DNA of 64,000 nt from Bordetella parapertussis. Its GTDB lineage: Bacteria; Pseudomonadota; Gammaproteobacteria; Burkholderiales; Burkholderiaceae_B. Each line of letters begins with the position of its first letter. Positions within the stretch are counted from its first letter, which is position 1. The position numbers were made by a program, and so were the translations under genes. Shown one piece after another: positions 47,731-55,963 of the stretch. The stretch spans positions 1 to 64,000 of the forward strand of contig CAMCZQ010000003.1 of NCBI GenBank assembly GCA_945887835.1, given 5' to 3'. Below the pieces are notes generated by a model. It did not search any database. It was not told where the DNA came from and saw only the letters and a list, made by a program, of their open reading frames with translations.

Positions 47731-48369
47731 ATGACGACACCTCAACGCGGGCTTTTCTTGACTCTGGAAGGGGTCGATGGGGCAGGCAAAAGCACGCACG
47801 TTCAGTGGCTAGTTGACCAGTTAACAGCGCTTGGTGTGCCCGTGGTGTGCACCCGCGAACCCGGTGGGACGCCGCTAGGCGAACAATTACGCGCTTTGTT
47901 ACTGCACCAACCTATGAGTCTCGAATGCGAAACCTTGTTGCTGTTTGCCGCAAGAGCTGAGCATCTGCAAACGGTGATTGAACCTGCGCTTTGCGCGGGC
48001 GTGTGGGTAGTTTGCGACCGCTTCACGGATGCGACCTTCGCTTATCAAGGTGGCGGACGCGAGCTTGGAGTTGAGCGCATTGCCGTGCTTGAGCAGTGGG
48101 TGCACCCGACGCAACAGCCCGATTGCACGTGGCTGTTTGATGTACCACTTGCGGTCGCCCGCGAGCGTCTTGACCGCACACGCGAGCAAGATCGCTTCGA
48201 GCAAGAGGCCGATGCGTTTTTTGAGCGCACCCGCGCTGTCTATCTCGCACGCGCCAAGCAACAGCCTGAGCGGATCGTGCGAGTCGACGCTACCCAAAGC
48301 ATTGCTGCGATTCGCGCTCAGCTTGGCGCTGAACTTGCTGCGCTTGTGCAGCCTTGGCAGATGCGATGA
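47731..48369 (+). CDS. tmk: Thymidylate kinase
   Basis: 212-residue dTMP kinase. P-loop [11 protein letters not shown], dTMP-binding [14 protein letters not shown], the DRF motif in [18 protein letters not shown] and the lid region [11 protein letters not shown] are all present. 16 bp after mltG; the stop overlaps the holB start (ATGA). Confidence 0.97.
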   Translation: MTTPQRGLFLTLEGVDGAGKSTHVQWLVDQLTALGVPVVCTREPGGTPLGEQLRALLLHQPMSLECETLLLFAARAEHLQTVIEPALCAGVWVVCDRFTDATFAYQGGGRELGVERIAVLEQWVHPTQQPDCTWLFDVPLAVARERLDRTREQDRFEQEADAFFERTRAVYLARAKQQPERIVRVDATQSIAAIRAQLGAELAALVQPWQMR

Positions 48370-49472
48370 GTGTGCCGCAATTTTTTCCGTGGCAAGTCGA
48401 GGTCGCGCAACAGTGGCTCGGGCAGCGCGAACGTTTTGCTCACGCCTGGCTGGTGCACGGCCTTGCTGGGATCGGTAAGCGCGAGTTTGTCGTTGCCGCT
48501 GCTGCAGCGCTGCTGTGCGAGGCGCCTGTACAAGGTTTGGCGTGCGGTCAGTGTCTGGCTTGCGGGTGGCTCGAAAAAGGCAATCATCCTGATCTCAAAC
48601 GGATTCGCCCCGAGGCGCTCGCACTTGAAGAGGGGGCTGAGCAAGAGGACGACGAGGCGCACGAGGGTGACGCCGTACCGGCTCCTGCCGAGGGCACGGG
48701 CTCAAGCAAACGCGCACCCTCAAAAGACATCCGCGTCGAACAAATTCGTAATCTGACACCTTGGTTTAATCGCTCGACGTATCGCGATGGGTACCGTGTG
48801 GTGTTGCTTTATCCCGCCGAAAGATTGACCCCTATCTCGGGTAACACTCTGCTAAAGGTTCTTGAAGAGCCGCCGCCCTCGACGATCTTCTTGTTGGTGG
48901 CAGACGCGCCCGACAGGCTCTTGCCAACGCTACTTTCGCGTTGTCGGCGCTTGCCGCTTGCCACTCCCTCACCGGCCAGCGCCCAGGCTTGGCTGGCAAG
49001 CCAACATGTCAGCAACGGTGCCGACTGGCTTGCCTCGGCTGGCGGAGCACCTGTTTGGGCAAAAAAAATGGCTGAGGGCCAGTCTCACCCTTGCCCTGAG
49101 TGGCTGTCTAGCTTCGTACAAATGCTGGCAAAGGGGCAGGTCACTAACAGCGGTCAGTTGGCCGACACACTGGCAAAAGAGTTGCCTAACGTGTGGCTGG
49201 ATCTGTTTCAGCGTCTTTTAATTGATTTGACGCTGAGCGTGCATGGTCAGACGCCAAGATATTTCCCGGTCTTGAAACCGACCTTGGCGGCGCTCAGCGC
49301 GCGCCTTGCGCCCGAGCGAGTCAGCGATCTGGCCGAGTGGTTAAATCAACAGCGGTGGGTGGCTGGACACGCATTAAACGGTAAGTTATTTGCGCATGCG
49401 GTGTTATTACGCATAACCTCTGTTTGCCAGACCACGGCTGCAGCCCCAGTCAATTCTTCCGCACGACGTTAA
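48366..49472 (+). CDS. holB: DNA polymerase III subunit delta prime
   Basis: 368-residue clamp-loader subunit. The N-terminal [15 protein letters not shown] is the degenerate P-loop region; zinc is bound by cysteines in [20 protein letters not shown]. An acidic, Glu/Asp-rich insertion of about 35 residues (from [15 protein letters not shown]) lies before the conserved [10 protein letters not shown] and is of a type seen in related betaproteobacteria. ATG 48366 overlaps tmk. TatD follows after 7 bp; the pilZ gene often found here is absent. Confidence 0.95.
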   Translation: MSVPQFFPWQVEVAQQWLGQRERFAHAWLVHGLAGIGKREFVVAAAAALLCEAPVQGLACGQCLACGWLEKGNHPDLKRIRPEALALEEGAEQEDDEAHEGDAVPAPAEGTGSSKRAPSKDIRVEQIRNLTPWFNRSTYRDGYRVVLLYPAERLTPISGNTLLKVLEEPPPSTIFLLVADAPDRLLPTLLSRCRRLPLATPSPASAQAWLASQHVSNGADWLASAGGAPVWAKKMAEGQSHPCPEWLSSFVQMLAKGQVTNSGQLADTLAKELPNVWLDLFQRLLIDLTLSVHGQTPRYFPVLKPTLAALSARLAPERVSDLAEWLNQQRWVAGHALNGKLFAHAVLLRITSVCQTTAAAPVNSSARR

Positions 49473-49479
49473 GGTTTTT

Positions 49480-50250
49480 ATGTTTGTCGATTCACATTGT
49501 CACGTTGATTTTCCGAAGTTAATTCAGCAGATGCCTGAGATTTTGCAGCGCATGCAAACCAATCAGGTTTCGCACGCGCTCTGCGTCAGCGTCAATCTGC
49601 CTGACTGGCCAGCGCTGATTGCGTTGGTCGAGCAATACGATGCCTTGTGGGCGTCCGTCGGTGTGCATCCGGATTACGAAGATACAGTCGAGCCGACGGT
49701 GCAAGAGTTGGTTTCGCGTAGCGCACACCCACGGGTTGTAGCGATTGGTGAGACCGGTTTAGATTATTTTCGCCTGTCGGGCGATCTTGCTTGGCAACGC
49801 GAACGATTTAGATGCCATATGCGTGCTGCGCGTGAGTGCCAATTACCACTCATTATTCACACGAGGTCGGCAGCCGAAGATACCTTGCGCCTGATGCGCG
49901 AAGAGGGCGCAGAACAAGTCGGGGGGGTGTTGCATTGTTTTACCGAGTCTTGGGAAGTTGCCCAAGCCGCCATGGACATGAATTTTTATATCTCGTTTTC
50001 TGGGATCGTGACGTTTAAGACAGCTCTGGCGTTACAAGAGGTCGCCAGACGCGTGCCACTTGACCGGCTGTTGATCGAAACCGACTCCCCTTATTTGGCG
50101 CCAGTGCCGTTTCGCGGAAAATTAAACGATCCGTCTAAAGTTATTCATGTCGCTGAAAAAATTGCAGAAATTAGAAAGTGTACGTTAAAAACGATTGAAG
50201 AGGCCTCGACAAGAAATTTCTTCAATTTATTCAACAAGATACATAATTAA
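49480..50250 (+). CDS. TatD-family metal-dependent DNase/hydrolase
   Basis: 256-residue TIM-barrel hydrolase. Metal ligands are in FVDSHCHVDF (two His), IGETGLDYFR (Glu), IIHTRSAAEDTL (His), VLHCFTES (His) and IETDSPYLAP (Asp). Relatives cut DNA 3' ends or act as deacylases such as YcfH. The last ~90 bp of the gene are markedly richer in A/T than the rest and run into the AT-rich tract; the tail FFNLFNKIHN extends a few residues beyond the usual end. Confidence 0.95.
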   Translation: MFVDSHCHVDFPKLIQQMPEILQRMQTNQVSHALCVSVNLPDWPALIALVEQYDALWASVGVHPDYEDTVEPTVQELVSRSAHPRVVAIGETGLDYFRLSGDLAWQRERFRCHMRAARECQLPLIIHTRSAAEDTLRLMREEGAEQVGGVLHCFTESWEVAQAAMDMNFYISFSGIVTFKTALALQEVARRVPLDRLLIETDSPYLAPVPFRGKLNDPSKVIHVAEKIAEIRKCTLKTIEEASTRNFFNLFNKIHN

Positions 50251-50460
50251 ATTCAAGTATTTTATATTTTAAGCTGTTTTTATTAAAAATTAATTTATGC
50301 CGTTTAAAATCAATATATTATCTAATTTATTTAAATCCAATTATATAAAGTGATTTATTTAAAGTAAATAATTTAATATTTTACATTTTCTTATAAATTT
50401 ACCAAAATATAATTAAAAATATATCCAGTTCATAAAAATTACTTCAACTTAGACTCATCA
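50251..50460. other. Extremely AT-rich intergenic tract
   Basis: 31 G or C in 210 bp by my count (about 15 %), against mid-fifties around it. It holds an 11-bp direct repeat ATTTATTTAAA (50325-50335 and 50353-50363) and a short inverted repeat TTATTTA-AAG-TAAATAA (50355-50371). No ORF of note. It could be a xenogeneic-silencer site, an UP-element-rich promoter for the ankyrin gene, or residual foreign DNA. Confidence 0.85.
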
Positions 50461-50474
50461 ACGATATCACGCTC

Positions 50475-51161
50475 ATGCATAATCGCAACTTGTCCTTACA
50501 CTTTGGCAGCCTCACCTTTGCACTCTTCGTATTTTTTGTCGCTCTACAGCCACTTCAGCCGGCTCATGCAGCGAACGCAAAAGACTATTGGATTTATGTC
50601 ACAAACGACAAGGCCGCTGAGGTCAAAGAGTTGCTTGCGAAGGGGTTTGATCCAAACAGCAAAAGCCCCAATCAACAAACAGGTTTACTGCAAGCGGCGC
50701 GAGATGGTGCCTGGCAAGTCTTTGATCTGTTGCTGTCTAGCCCCAAAATAAATGTCAACCTAGCCAATCAGTACGATGAAACGCCGTTGATGTATGCGGC
50801 GCTGCTCGGTGACTTACCGCGCGTTCAAAAAATGGTCGCCCTTGGTGCAAGCGTCAACAAAGAAGGCTGGACACCGCTGCATTACGCGGCGGTTAAGGCG
50901 CGTGCCGAAGTCGCCAAATTTTTGCTGGGTAAGGGCGCATTACCGAATGAGCTGTCGCCCGAAGGCGATACGGCACTGATCTTGGCCGTGCGCGCTGACA
51001 GCGTAGAAACCGTGCAAGTGCTGATTAATGCAGGCGCCGACCCTAGTCTGTCTAACCTTAAAGCGCAAGACGCGATTGATGTCGCACGTGCGCGCGGTAA
51101 AGAGGATTTGGCCAAAGCTCTTGAAAAAATCGTTGCAAATCGCAAGGCCAAACAAAAATAA
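50475..51161 (+). CDS. Exported ankyrin-repeat protein
   Basis: 228-residue protein with a Sec signal peptide (basic start, hydrophobic core, cleavage near AHAANA) and about five ankyrin repeats covering residues 40-215. Clear repeat cores are DETPLMYAALLGDLPRVQKM, GWTPLHYAAVKARAEVAKFL and GDTALILAVRADSVETVQVL. The tail is basic (NRKAKQK). Ankyrin repeats bind other proteins; in the periplasm some relatives protect catalases or act as immunity-like proteins, but the partner is unknown here. No operon partner on this strand. Confidence 0.92.
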   Translation: MHNRNLSLHFGSLTFALFVFFVALQPLQPAHAANAKDYWIYVTNDKAAEVKELLAKGFDPNSKSPNQQTGLLQAARDGAWQVFDLLLSSPKINVNLANQYDETPLMYAALLGDLPRVQKMVALGASVNKEGWTPLHYAAVKARAEVAKFLLGKGALPNELSPEGDTALILAVRADSVETVQVLINAGADPSLSNLKAQDAIDVARARGKEDLAKALEKIVANRKAKQK

Positions 51162-51185
51162 CAAGCGCTGCAGGGCGTCTGCGCG

Positions 51186-52289
51186 CTAAGTTTTTGGCAA
51201 TAATTCGGGGCGCAAAATCCCTTTTAACTCGCGAAACGGGATATAAATCGTGGGTTTGCCAAAAGAGTACGGTGCCAAAAGGTAGGGGTCATAGGTCACG
51301 GCCAAGCCGTTCTCAAGCAGTGCGACGTTGTCACTGGGCTCAAACGGCCATAACTTGTTGTAACCCTCGGGATCTTTCTTTGCCAGTTCGTTCTTTTTTA
51401 GCCAAAGCGCGTGCTGTTTTTTAAGCGCACCTTCAAAAGCTTGCGCTTGGCCTGGTACTAACATCGTTTCCAGCGTTAATAATTTATCAGTTTTAGGCAA
51501 CCAGTTCAGATATTGCGTGGTTGACATCCCATGTGCACCACCCGTAAAAATATAGCTGTCAAGCTGAATGACGATCACCTCTTCAGACTGAAATTTAATG
51601 CTTGCAGCTAATGCAATTTCATGGCGCGGTTGGGCCGTTTTAAAAAAATACATTTCAAGCTCGGCCAACGTGCGCACACTTTGGGTGCGATTCGTTTCGA
51701 GCAGTGCCAAAGAAAGCAGGGTCTGCTCAAGAAACGAATTAAAACGGTCATACCCCGTGAACGTCAACTGTTTAAAATTCAGGCCTGGGCACTCTGAACC
51801 TTTGCAATCTGGTTTAACCCGTTTAAGCGTCAGTACCCGCGAGGCGATTTTTTTGTTGCTATTTGCCGTGACGCCTGGATCGTTAGCCTTGGCCAAAGCC
51901 GCTGCCTGAACCTCGGGTGCCTGAGGCTCGATCATGACGGCCGTGGCCAGCCGAGCGGGACGCACCGGACTTGCGGTTGCCACCGGTTCAGTGCTTTTGT
52001 CTGACGCTGGGCGGGCGGTTGTTGGGCTGGTGTCAGACGAATATTGCGAGATCACATTGACTGTTGCGCCAGACCCAGTCACAACGTTCGACCCCGCATT
52101 TAGAGCTTGCGTCTCGGTCGGTTGCGTCGCGTTCGTTTGCCCTGACGCGCCACGCGTTGGCGCTGCGGTCTGCGTGGCAACCGGACTTGCGTTTGCCAGC
52201 GTAATATCTTTGGGTACGCTTGGTTCGTTTGCGCAACCTGCTAGCAAAAAAAACGCGAAGATACAGAATGTTGCACGCAGATCAAACAT
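51186..52289 (-). CDS. DUF3298-containing lipoprotein
   Basis: 367-residue lipoprotein with lipobox LAGC (Cys19) then a Thr/Ala/Ser-rich, low-complexity region to about residue 150, followed by a folded C-terminal domain. That domain has the segment IFTGGAHGMSTTQYLNWL, characteristic of DUF3298/RsiV-like proteins, and ends VTYDPYLLAPYSFGKPTIYIPF. RsiV relatives bind lysozyme, but the linkage here is only by fold and should not be extended to function. The linker suggests reach from membrane to cell wall. Confidence 0.85.
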   Translation of the reverse strand: MFDLRATFCIFAFFLLAGCANEPSVPKDITLANASPVATQTAAPTRGASGQTNATQPTETQALNAGSNVVTGSGATVNVISQYSSDTSPTTARPASDKSTEPVATASPVRPARLATAVMIEPQAPEVQAAALAKANDPGVTANSNKKIASRVLTLKRVKPDCKGSECPGLNFKQLTFTGYDRFNSFLEQTLLSLALLETNRTQSVRTLAELEMYFFKTAQPRHEIALAASIKFQSEEVIVIQLDSYIFTGGAHGMSTTQYLNWLPKTDKLLTLETMLVPGQAQAFEGALKKQHALWLKKNELAKKDPEGYNKLWPFEPSDNVALLENGLAVTYDPYLLAPYSFGKPTIYIPFRELKGILRPELLPKT

Positions 52290-52333
52290 CAGTCAGCCCT
52301 TTTGTGGTTGGGTCGGCAGCGCTCGCCTATGGC

Positions 52334-52816
52334 TTACTGTGCCAGAGCGTCTTCAAGTTCGGTGCGCAGTGACTCGGGGGTGTCGGTGGGCGCATACCGC
52401 TTGAGAACGTTGCCAGCTCGACTCACTAAAAACTTAGTGAAGTTCCACTTGACGCCTTCGGTGCCAAGCAAGCCGGGCTTGCTTGTTTTTAACCACTGAT
52501 AAAACGGATCGGCTCCGGCGCCATTCACTTCGATTTTAGCGAACAGCGGAAAAGTGACTTTGTATTGCGTTTCGCAAAAATTTAAAATGGTGGCCTCGTT
52601 CCCGGGCTCTTGATGCCCAAACTGATCGCACGGAAACCCCATCACAACTAAACCGCGACTCGCAAACTCTTGGTGCAAAGCTTGCAAACCCGTGTATTGG
52701 CCTGTAAACCCACATTTAGACGCCACGTTTACGACCAACAAGACTTTGCCTTGATAGACGCTCAAAGGCTGCAACTCGCCGCGGATGGTTTTGACAGAAA
52801 AATTAACGAGACTCAT
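52334..52816 (-). CDS. Cysteine-type glutathione peroxidase
   Basis: 160-residue thiol peroxidase of the GPx family. The peroxidatic Cys35 is in NVASKCGFTGQYTGL; the Gln/Trp/Asn partners are expected in VVMGFPCDQFGHQEPGNE and VKWNFTKFLV. The second Cys in FPCDQF suggests a thioredoxin-linked, two-cysteine mechanism as in BtuE-like enzymes. ATG 52816 gives the usual start; a frame to 52840 adds eight residues. Confidence 0.94.
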   Translation of the reverse strand: MSLVNFSVKTIRGELQPLSVYQGKVLLVVNVASKCGFTGQYTGLQALHQEFASRGLVVMGFPCDQFGHQEPGNEATILNFCETQYKVTFPLFAKIEVNGAGADPFYQWLKTSKPGLLGTEGVKWNFTKFLVSRAGNVLKRYAPTDTPESLRTELEDALAQ

Positions 52817-52875
52817 GGGTTTAACTCTTAATAATGACAAAAAAAGGAGAATGCAACGGGTAGAACCCTCGCATC

Positions 52876-54294
52876 TTAGCGCAGTCCCTTGAACGCCTCG
52901 ATGGCGCGTACGCGACTGGTTTTTAGATCGACGAGTTGCTCAGGGTACTGGGCCGCCCGACGCGCAACTGGGCTTGGATCGTGGATCTCTTTCGCGCTGA
53001 GGCTGGCTAACTCGGGTAGCCAGTGTTTAATAAAAAGCCCTTGGGGATCAAACTTTTCTGATTGACTCAGGGGATTAAAGACCCTGAAATAAGGGGCAGA
53101 ATCTGCGCCGGTTGAGGCGCTCCATTGCCACCCGCCATTGTTAGCGGCAAGCTCGCCATCAATCAGGTGTTGCATGAAAAATGTCTCACCTAAACGCCAG
53201 TCGAGTAGCAGATTTTTTGTGAGATACATCGCCACAACCATACGTAAGCGATTGTGCATCCAGCCCGTTGCCAGCAGCTGGCGCATGGCAGCATCAATGA
53301 TCGGCACGCCTGTGCGACCTTCAGACCAGGCCTTAAAATCAGCAGGTGCGTCGCGCCACACGACGGCGTTCGTTTCGGGACGCATGGGTTGGTGCATCGA
53401 CAAAGCTGGGTAGCCGTGCATCAAATGTTGATAAAACTCGCGCCACAGCAATTCGTTAATCCAAACCACAATGCCGCGCTTACCCGAATCAGATTCGCCT
53501 TGGTTCATATGCAAGGCGACATGCAGGCACTGGCCCGCCGAAAGCAAGCCCGCAGCAAGATAGGCAGATAAAACACTAGTCCCCGGTATTGCCGGGAAAT
53601 CTCGATCGGGCTGATACTGCGCCATGCGTTGCTGGGCAAAATCGTCAAGCCGGGCGTGTGCAGCATCCGTCGTTGCGGGCCAAGCCTGTTGTAAACCCAC
53701 TGGCGTCACGCTCATTAGAGTATTGAGCTCTGCGGGGAACTCGTCTGAAGGGGGCAGACCTTTTTCCAGCTGTTTTTTAGGTGCGGGGGTCAGCCGATAG
53801 GGGGCAGTTCGAAGCTTCTCTTTGCAAGCCTTTGAAAAGGGCGTAAACACACGGTAATAAGCATCAGCCCCCGTTTTAACGCTGCCAGGTACGAGCAGCG
53901 TACCGCCCTGATGCCCTTTGAGCGCAATCCCAAAGTCTGAAAGCAGTCTAAAAGCCGCGCGGTCGCGCCTGCGCTCGTATACACCCTGCTCGCGATTGCA
54001 ATGAACTTGATCGATTTGGTATTTTTGGCAAAACGCGAGAAGCGCCTGCGGGACGTCATCCCAACGATTGATCACCAACAGTTTTAGAGGAATGTTGAGT
54101 GCCTCGAGTTCGGTGCGCAAACTTTTGACTGCGCGTAACCAAAAATCTATCTTAATTGCAGCGTCGTGATGTAACCGCCACTGATCGGGCGAGGCGATAA
54201 ATAAAGCAATAACGGGCCCGTGCGCTGCGGCTGCCGCCAACGCGGGCTGATCTTGCACGCGCAAGTCAGTGCGAAACCAACAAACAGTAGTCAT
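52876..54294 (-). CDS. phrB: Deoxyribodipyrimidine photolyase, class I-like
   Basis: 472-residue light-driven DNA repair enzyme. The N-terminal antenna domain starts TVCWFRTDLRVQDQPAL; the C-terminal FAD domain has WINELLWREFYQHLM, GRTGVPIIDAAMRQLLATGW, MHNRLRMVVAMYLTKNLLLD and GWQWSASTGADSAPYFRVF, typical of CPD photolyases. ATG 54294 lies 7 bp after the end of the peroxiredoxin gene, so the two appear co-transcribed; the longer frame to 54411 overlaps that gene. Confidence 0.95.
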   Translation of the reverse strand: MTTVCWFRTDLRVQDQPALAAAAAHGPVIALFIASPDQWRLHHDAAIKIDFWLRAVKSLRTELEALNIPLKLLVINRWDDVPQALLAFCQKYQIDQVHCNREQGVYERRRDRAAFRLLSDFGIALKGHQGGTLLVPGSVKTGADAYYRVFTPFSKACKEKLRTAPYRLTPAPKKQLEKGLPPSDEFPAELNTLMSVTPVGLQQAWPATTDAAHARLDDFAQQRMAQYQPDRDFPAIPGTSVLSAYLAAGLLSAGQCLHVALHMNQGESDSGKRGIVVWINELLWREFYQHLMHGYPALSMHQPMRPETNAVVWRDAPADFKAWSEGRTGVPIIDAAMRQLLATGWMHNRLRMVVAMYLTKNLLLDWRLGETFFMQHLIDGELAANNGGWQWSASTGADSAPYFRVFNPLSQSEKFDPQGLFIKHWLPELASLSAKEIHDPSPVARRAAQYPEQLVDLKTSRVRAIEAFKGLR

Positions 54295-54301
54295 ATGCGT
54301 C

Positions 54302-54847
54302 TTACCGTTTGGCTTGCCAGGCTTGCAGGGCTGCGAGCGTATTCGTGACGTGTTGATCAGGACGCATTGCACTATGAACAAACAATATTTTTGAATCAGG
54401 CGTGACAACATACGAGATACGACTTGCCATGTCAGGCAGGAGCATCATGCCCGCATCGTATGCTTTGATGATGCTGCGATCCACATCAGCCGCCACGGCA
54501 AATTTTCCGCCACAAGGGCCTTCAGAGAATTTTTTCAAGACCTCAATGTCATCGCCTGACACCCCGATGACCGACGCACTTAGGGCCGCAAACTTGTCAG
54601 TCGCCTCGGCAAATAATTGCGCTTCAAGGGTGCAGCCCGAGGTAAAGGCTTTGGGATAAAAATAAACTACAACGGGCCCTTTTTTTAACGCCTCTCCTAA
54701 CACAAAATTGAAGGTCTTTCCAGCAAGTGCCGCCTGTGCCGTAAAGGCAGGCGCACGCACACCCTGCTTGAGCTCTGCCCACGCTGTTGTAGTACCAAGC
54801 GCGAACAGCAACAGTGCGAACCCAAGTTGCAGTTTGTTTTTGAGCAT
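54302..54847 (-). CDS. Exported peroxiredoxin (AhpC/TSA, Bcp-like)
   Basis: 181-residue peroxiredoxin with a Sec signal peptide (hydrophobic core ending near TAWA). The peroxidatic Cys72 lies in YPKAFTSGCTLEAQ, fitting PxxxTxxC; Cys112 (EGPCGGKF) may be the resolving residue. The periplasmic location is the unusual point, as most Bcp proteins are cytoplasmic. AAGGA sits about 10 bp upstream of the ATG. It precedes photolyase on the same strand. Confidence 0.9.
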   Translation of the reverse strand: MLKNKLQLGFALLLFALGTTTAWAELKQGVRAPAFTAQAALAGKTFNFVLGEALKKGPVVVYFYPKAFTSGCTLEAQLFAEATDKFAALSASVIGVSGDDIEVLKKFSEGPCGGKFAVAADVDRSIIKAYDAGMMLLPDMASRISYVVTPDSKILFVHSAMRPDQHVTNTLAALQAWQAKR

Positions 54848-54927
54848 TTTGAAAAATCCTTTAAGGGCAAGACGAAAAAGCGTACAGTAGTAAGAGTACC
54901 AAGTTATCTGTTTAATGAGTGGGCAAA

Positions 54928-55284
54928 ATGTCTTATCCGTACAGTCTTAAAACCATAGGGCGGCCAGGGTTGGCTGTTGTTTTGTTTGTGTTCAGTGGGT
55001 TTGCCGCGCAGGCACAAACGGTGTTGCCCTTGCCACCGCCCCCCGTCATTATCTGGCCTGAAGCCGAGCCCGAGCGCTGGACGCAAGAAGACGTCACACT
55101 TGAACAACGTTTCGACACCGCTCGAAAAGAAACCCTCGCAGCCCACCAAGAAGCCCTTAACGACTGCCAAACGCTACTCGCGACTGAACGCCCCGACTGC
55201 AGTCGCCAGGCTAAAGAACAACTGGAGCTTGAACTGGCGCAATTAAAGGCAAGAGCCAGGTTTGGCTTTGAACCCCGCGACTAG
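54928..55284 (+). CDS. Small exported protein of unknown function
   Basis: 118-residue protein: signal peptide (basic start, hydrophobic stretch, cleavage near AAQAQ), then a Pro-rich segment VLPLPPPPVIIWPEAEP, then a long charged helix (about 55-112) with two cysteines 12 residues apart (NDCQTLLATERPDCSRQ), which could form a disulfide. I recognise no family. ATG 54928 gives the signal peptide; a GTG at 54919 is possible. Divergent from the peroxiredoxin and overlapping the DoxX stop by 3 bp. Confidence 0.7.
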   Translation: MSYPYSLKTIGRPGLAVVLFVFSGFAAQAQTVLPLPPPPVIIWPEAEPERWTQEDVTLEQRFDTARKETLAAHQEALNDCQTLLATERPDCSRQAKEQLELELAQLKARARFGFEPRD

Positions 55285-55685
55285 TTGAGCCGGCCGTGGC
55301 GGCCGCCTAAACTAAAGCGACCCGCACCCAACAGTGCGACCGTCAGCGCACCCAGTAAAAATAGGCCCTCTAGTTCAAGCGCCCAACCGCCCGTGCTACC
55401 GATTTTTAAAATCTTGGCTGCGTGCGTCAAGTAAATTGCCAAAGCCATGTTAACTACGATCACGAGCGCGCCGACACGCGTCAGTACGCCAATAATCAGA
55501 AGGCCAGGTGCGATGATTTCGCCAATAAACACGCCAAAGACCATCCAAGCTGGCCAGCCTTGAGCAACGACTAGCGCGGTGATCGAGTCGATGCCGCTGG
55601 CCAGCTTAAACAAACCATGCATCGAGAGCAACAAGCCGATTGTGAGGCGCAAAAGCAATTTGCCAAGATCTTCAGAGTGGTTCAT
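55281..55685 (-). CDS. DoxX-family membrane protein
   Basis: 134-residue DoxX/YphA-type inner-membrane protein with four hydrophobic helices. Conserved features are KLLLRLTIGLLLSMHGLFKL, the GIDSI turn and the Gly-rich segment GEIIAPGLLIIGVLTRVG. Relatives associate with redox or thiosulfate metabolism and with membrane oxidoreductases, but the role here is unknown. ATG 55685 fits the conserved N terminus; it converges with the small exported protein gene, sharing bases 55281-55284. Confidence 0.88.
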   Translation of the reverse strand: MNHSEDLGKLLLRLTIGLLLSMHGLFKLASGIDSITALVVAQGWPAWMVFGVFIGEIIAPGLLIIGVLTRVGALVIVVNMALAIYLTHAAKILKIGSTGGWALELEGLFLLGALTVALLGAGRFSLGGRHGRLN

Positions 55686-55963
55686 GGGGCATTCTCGTAA
55701 GGGGTTTAAGCAGCAAAAGCGTTTTACCATCGAAATTAGACAATCGCCGCAAATTTTAATCGAAGAATCGACCTCGTCTGTCCATTTTTAGCACAATTGA
55801 TGGCCAGGCTGTGCTTGATTCAAAAAATCTGACGGTCAGCCAACGGACTGAGCCAATATGAGCGGTTGCTGCGCGAAATGCGTTCAAGGCGAGGGCTCAA
55901 ACATCTGAGGCGCACCAATCAGCTAAGATGAAGGATAAAGACAATTAATCCAAGGAGAGTCGG

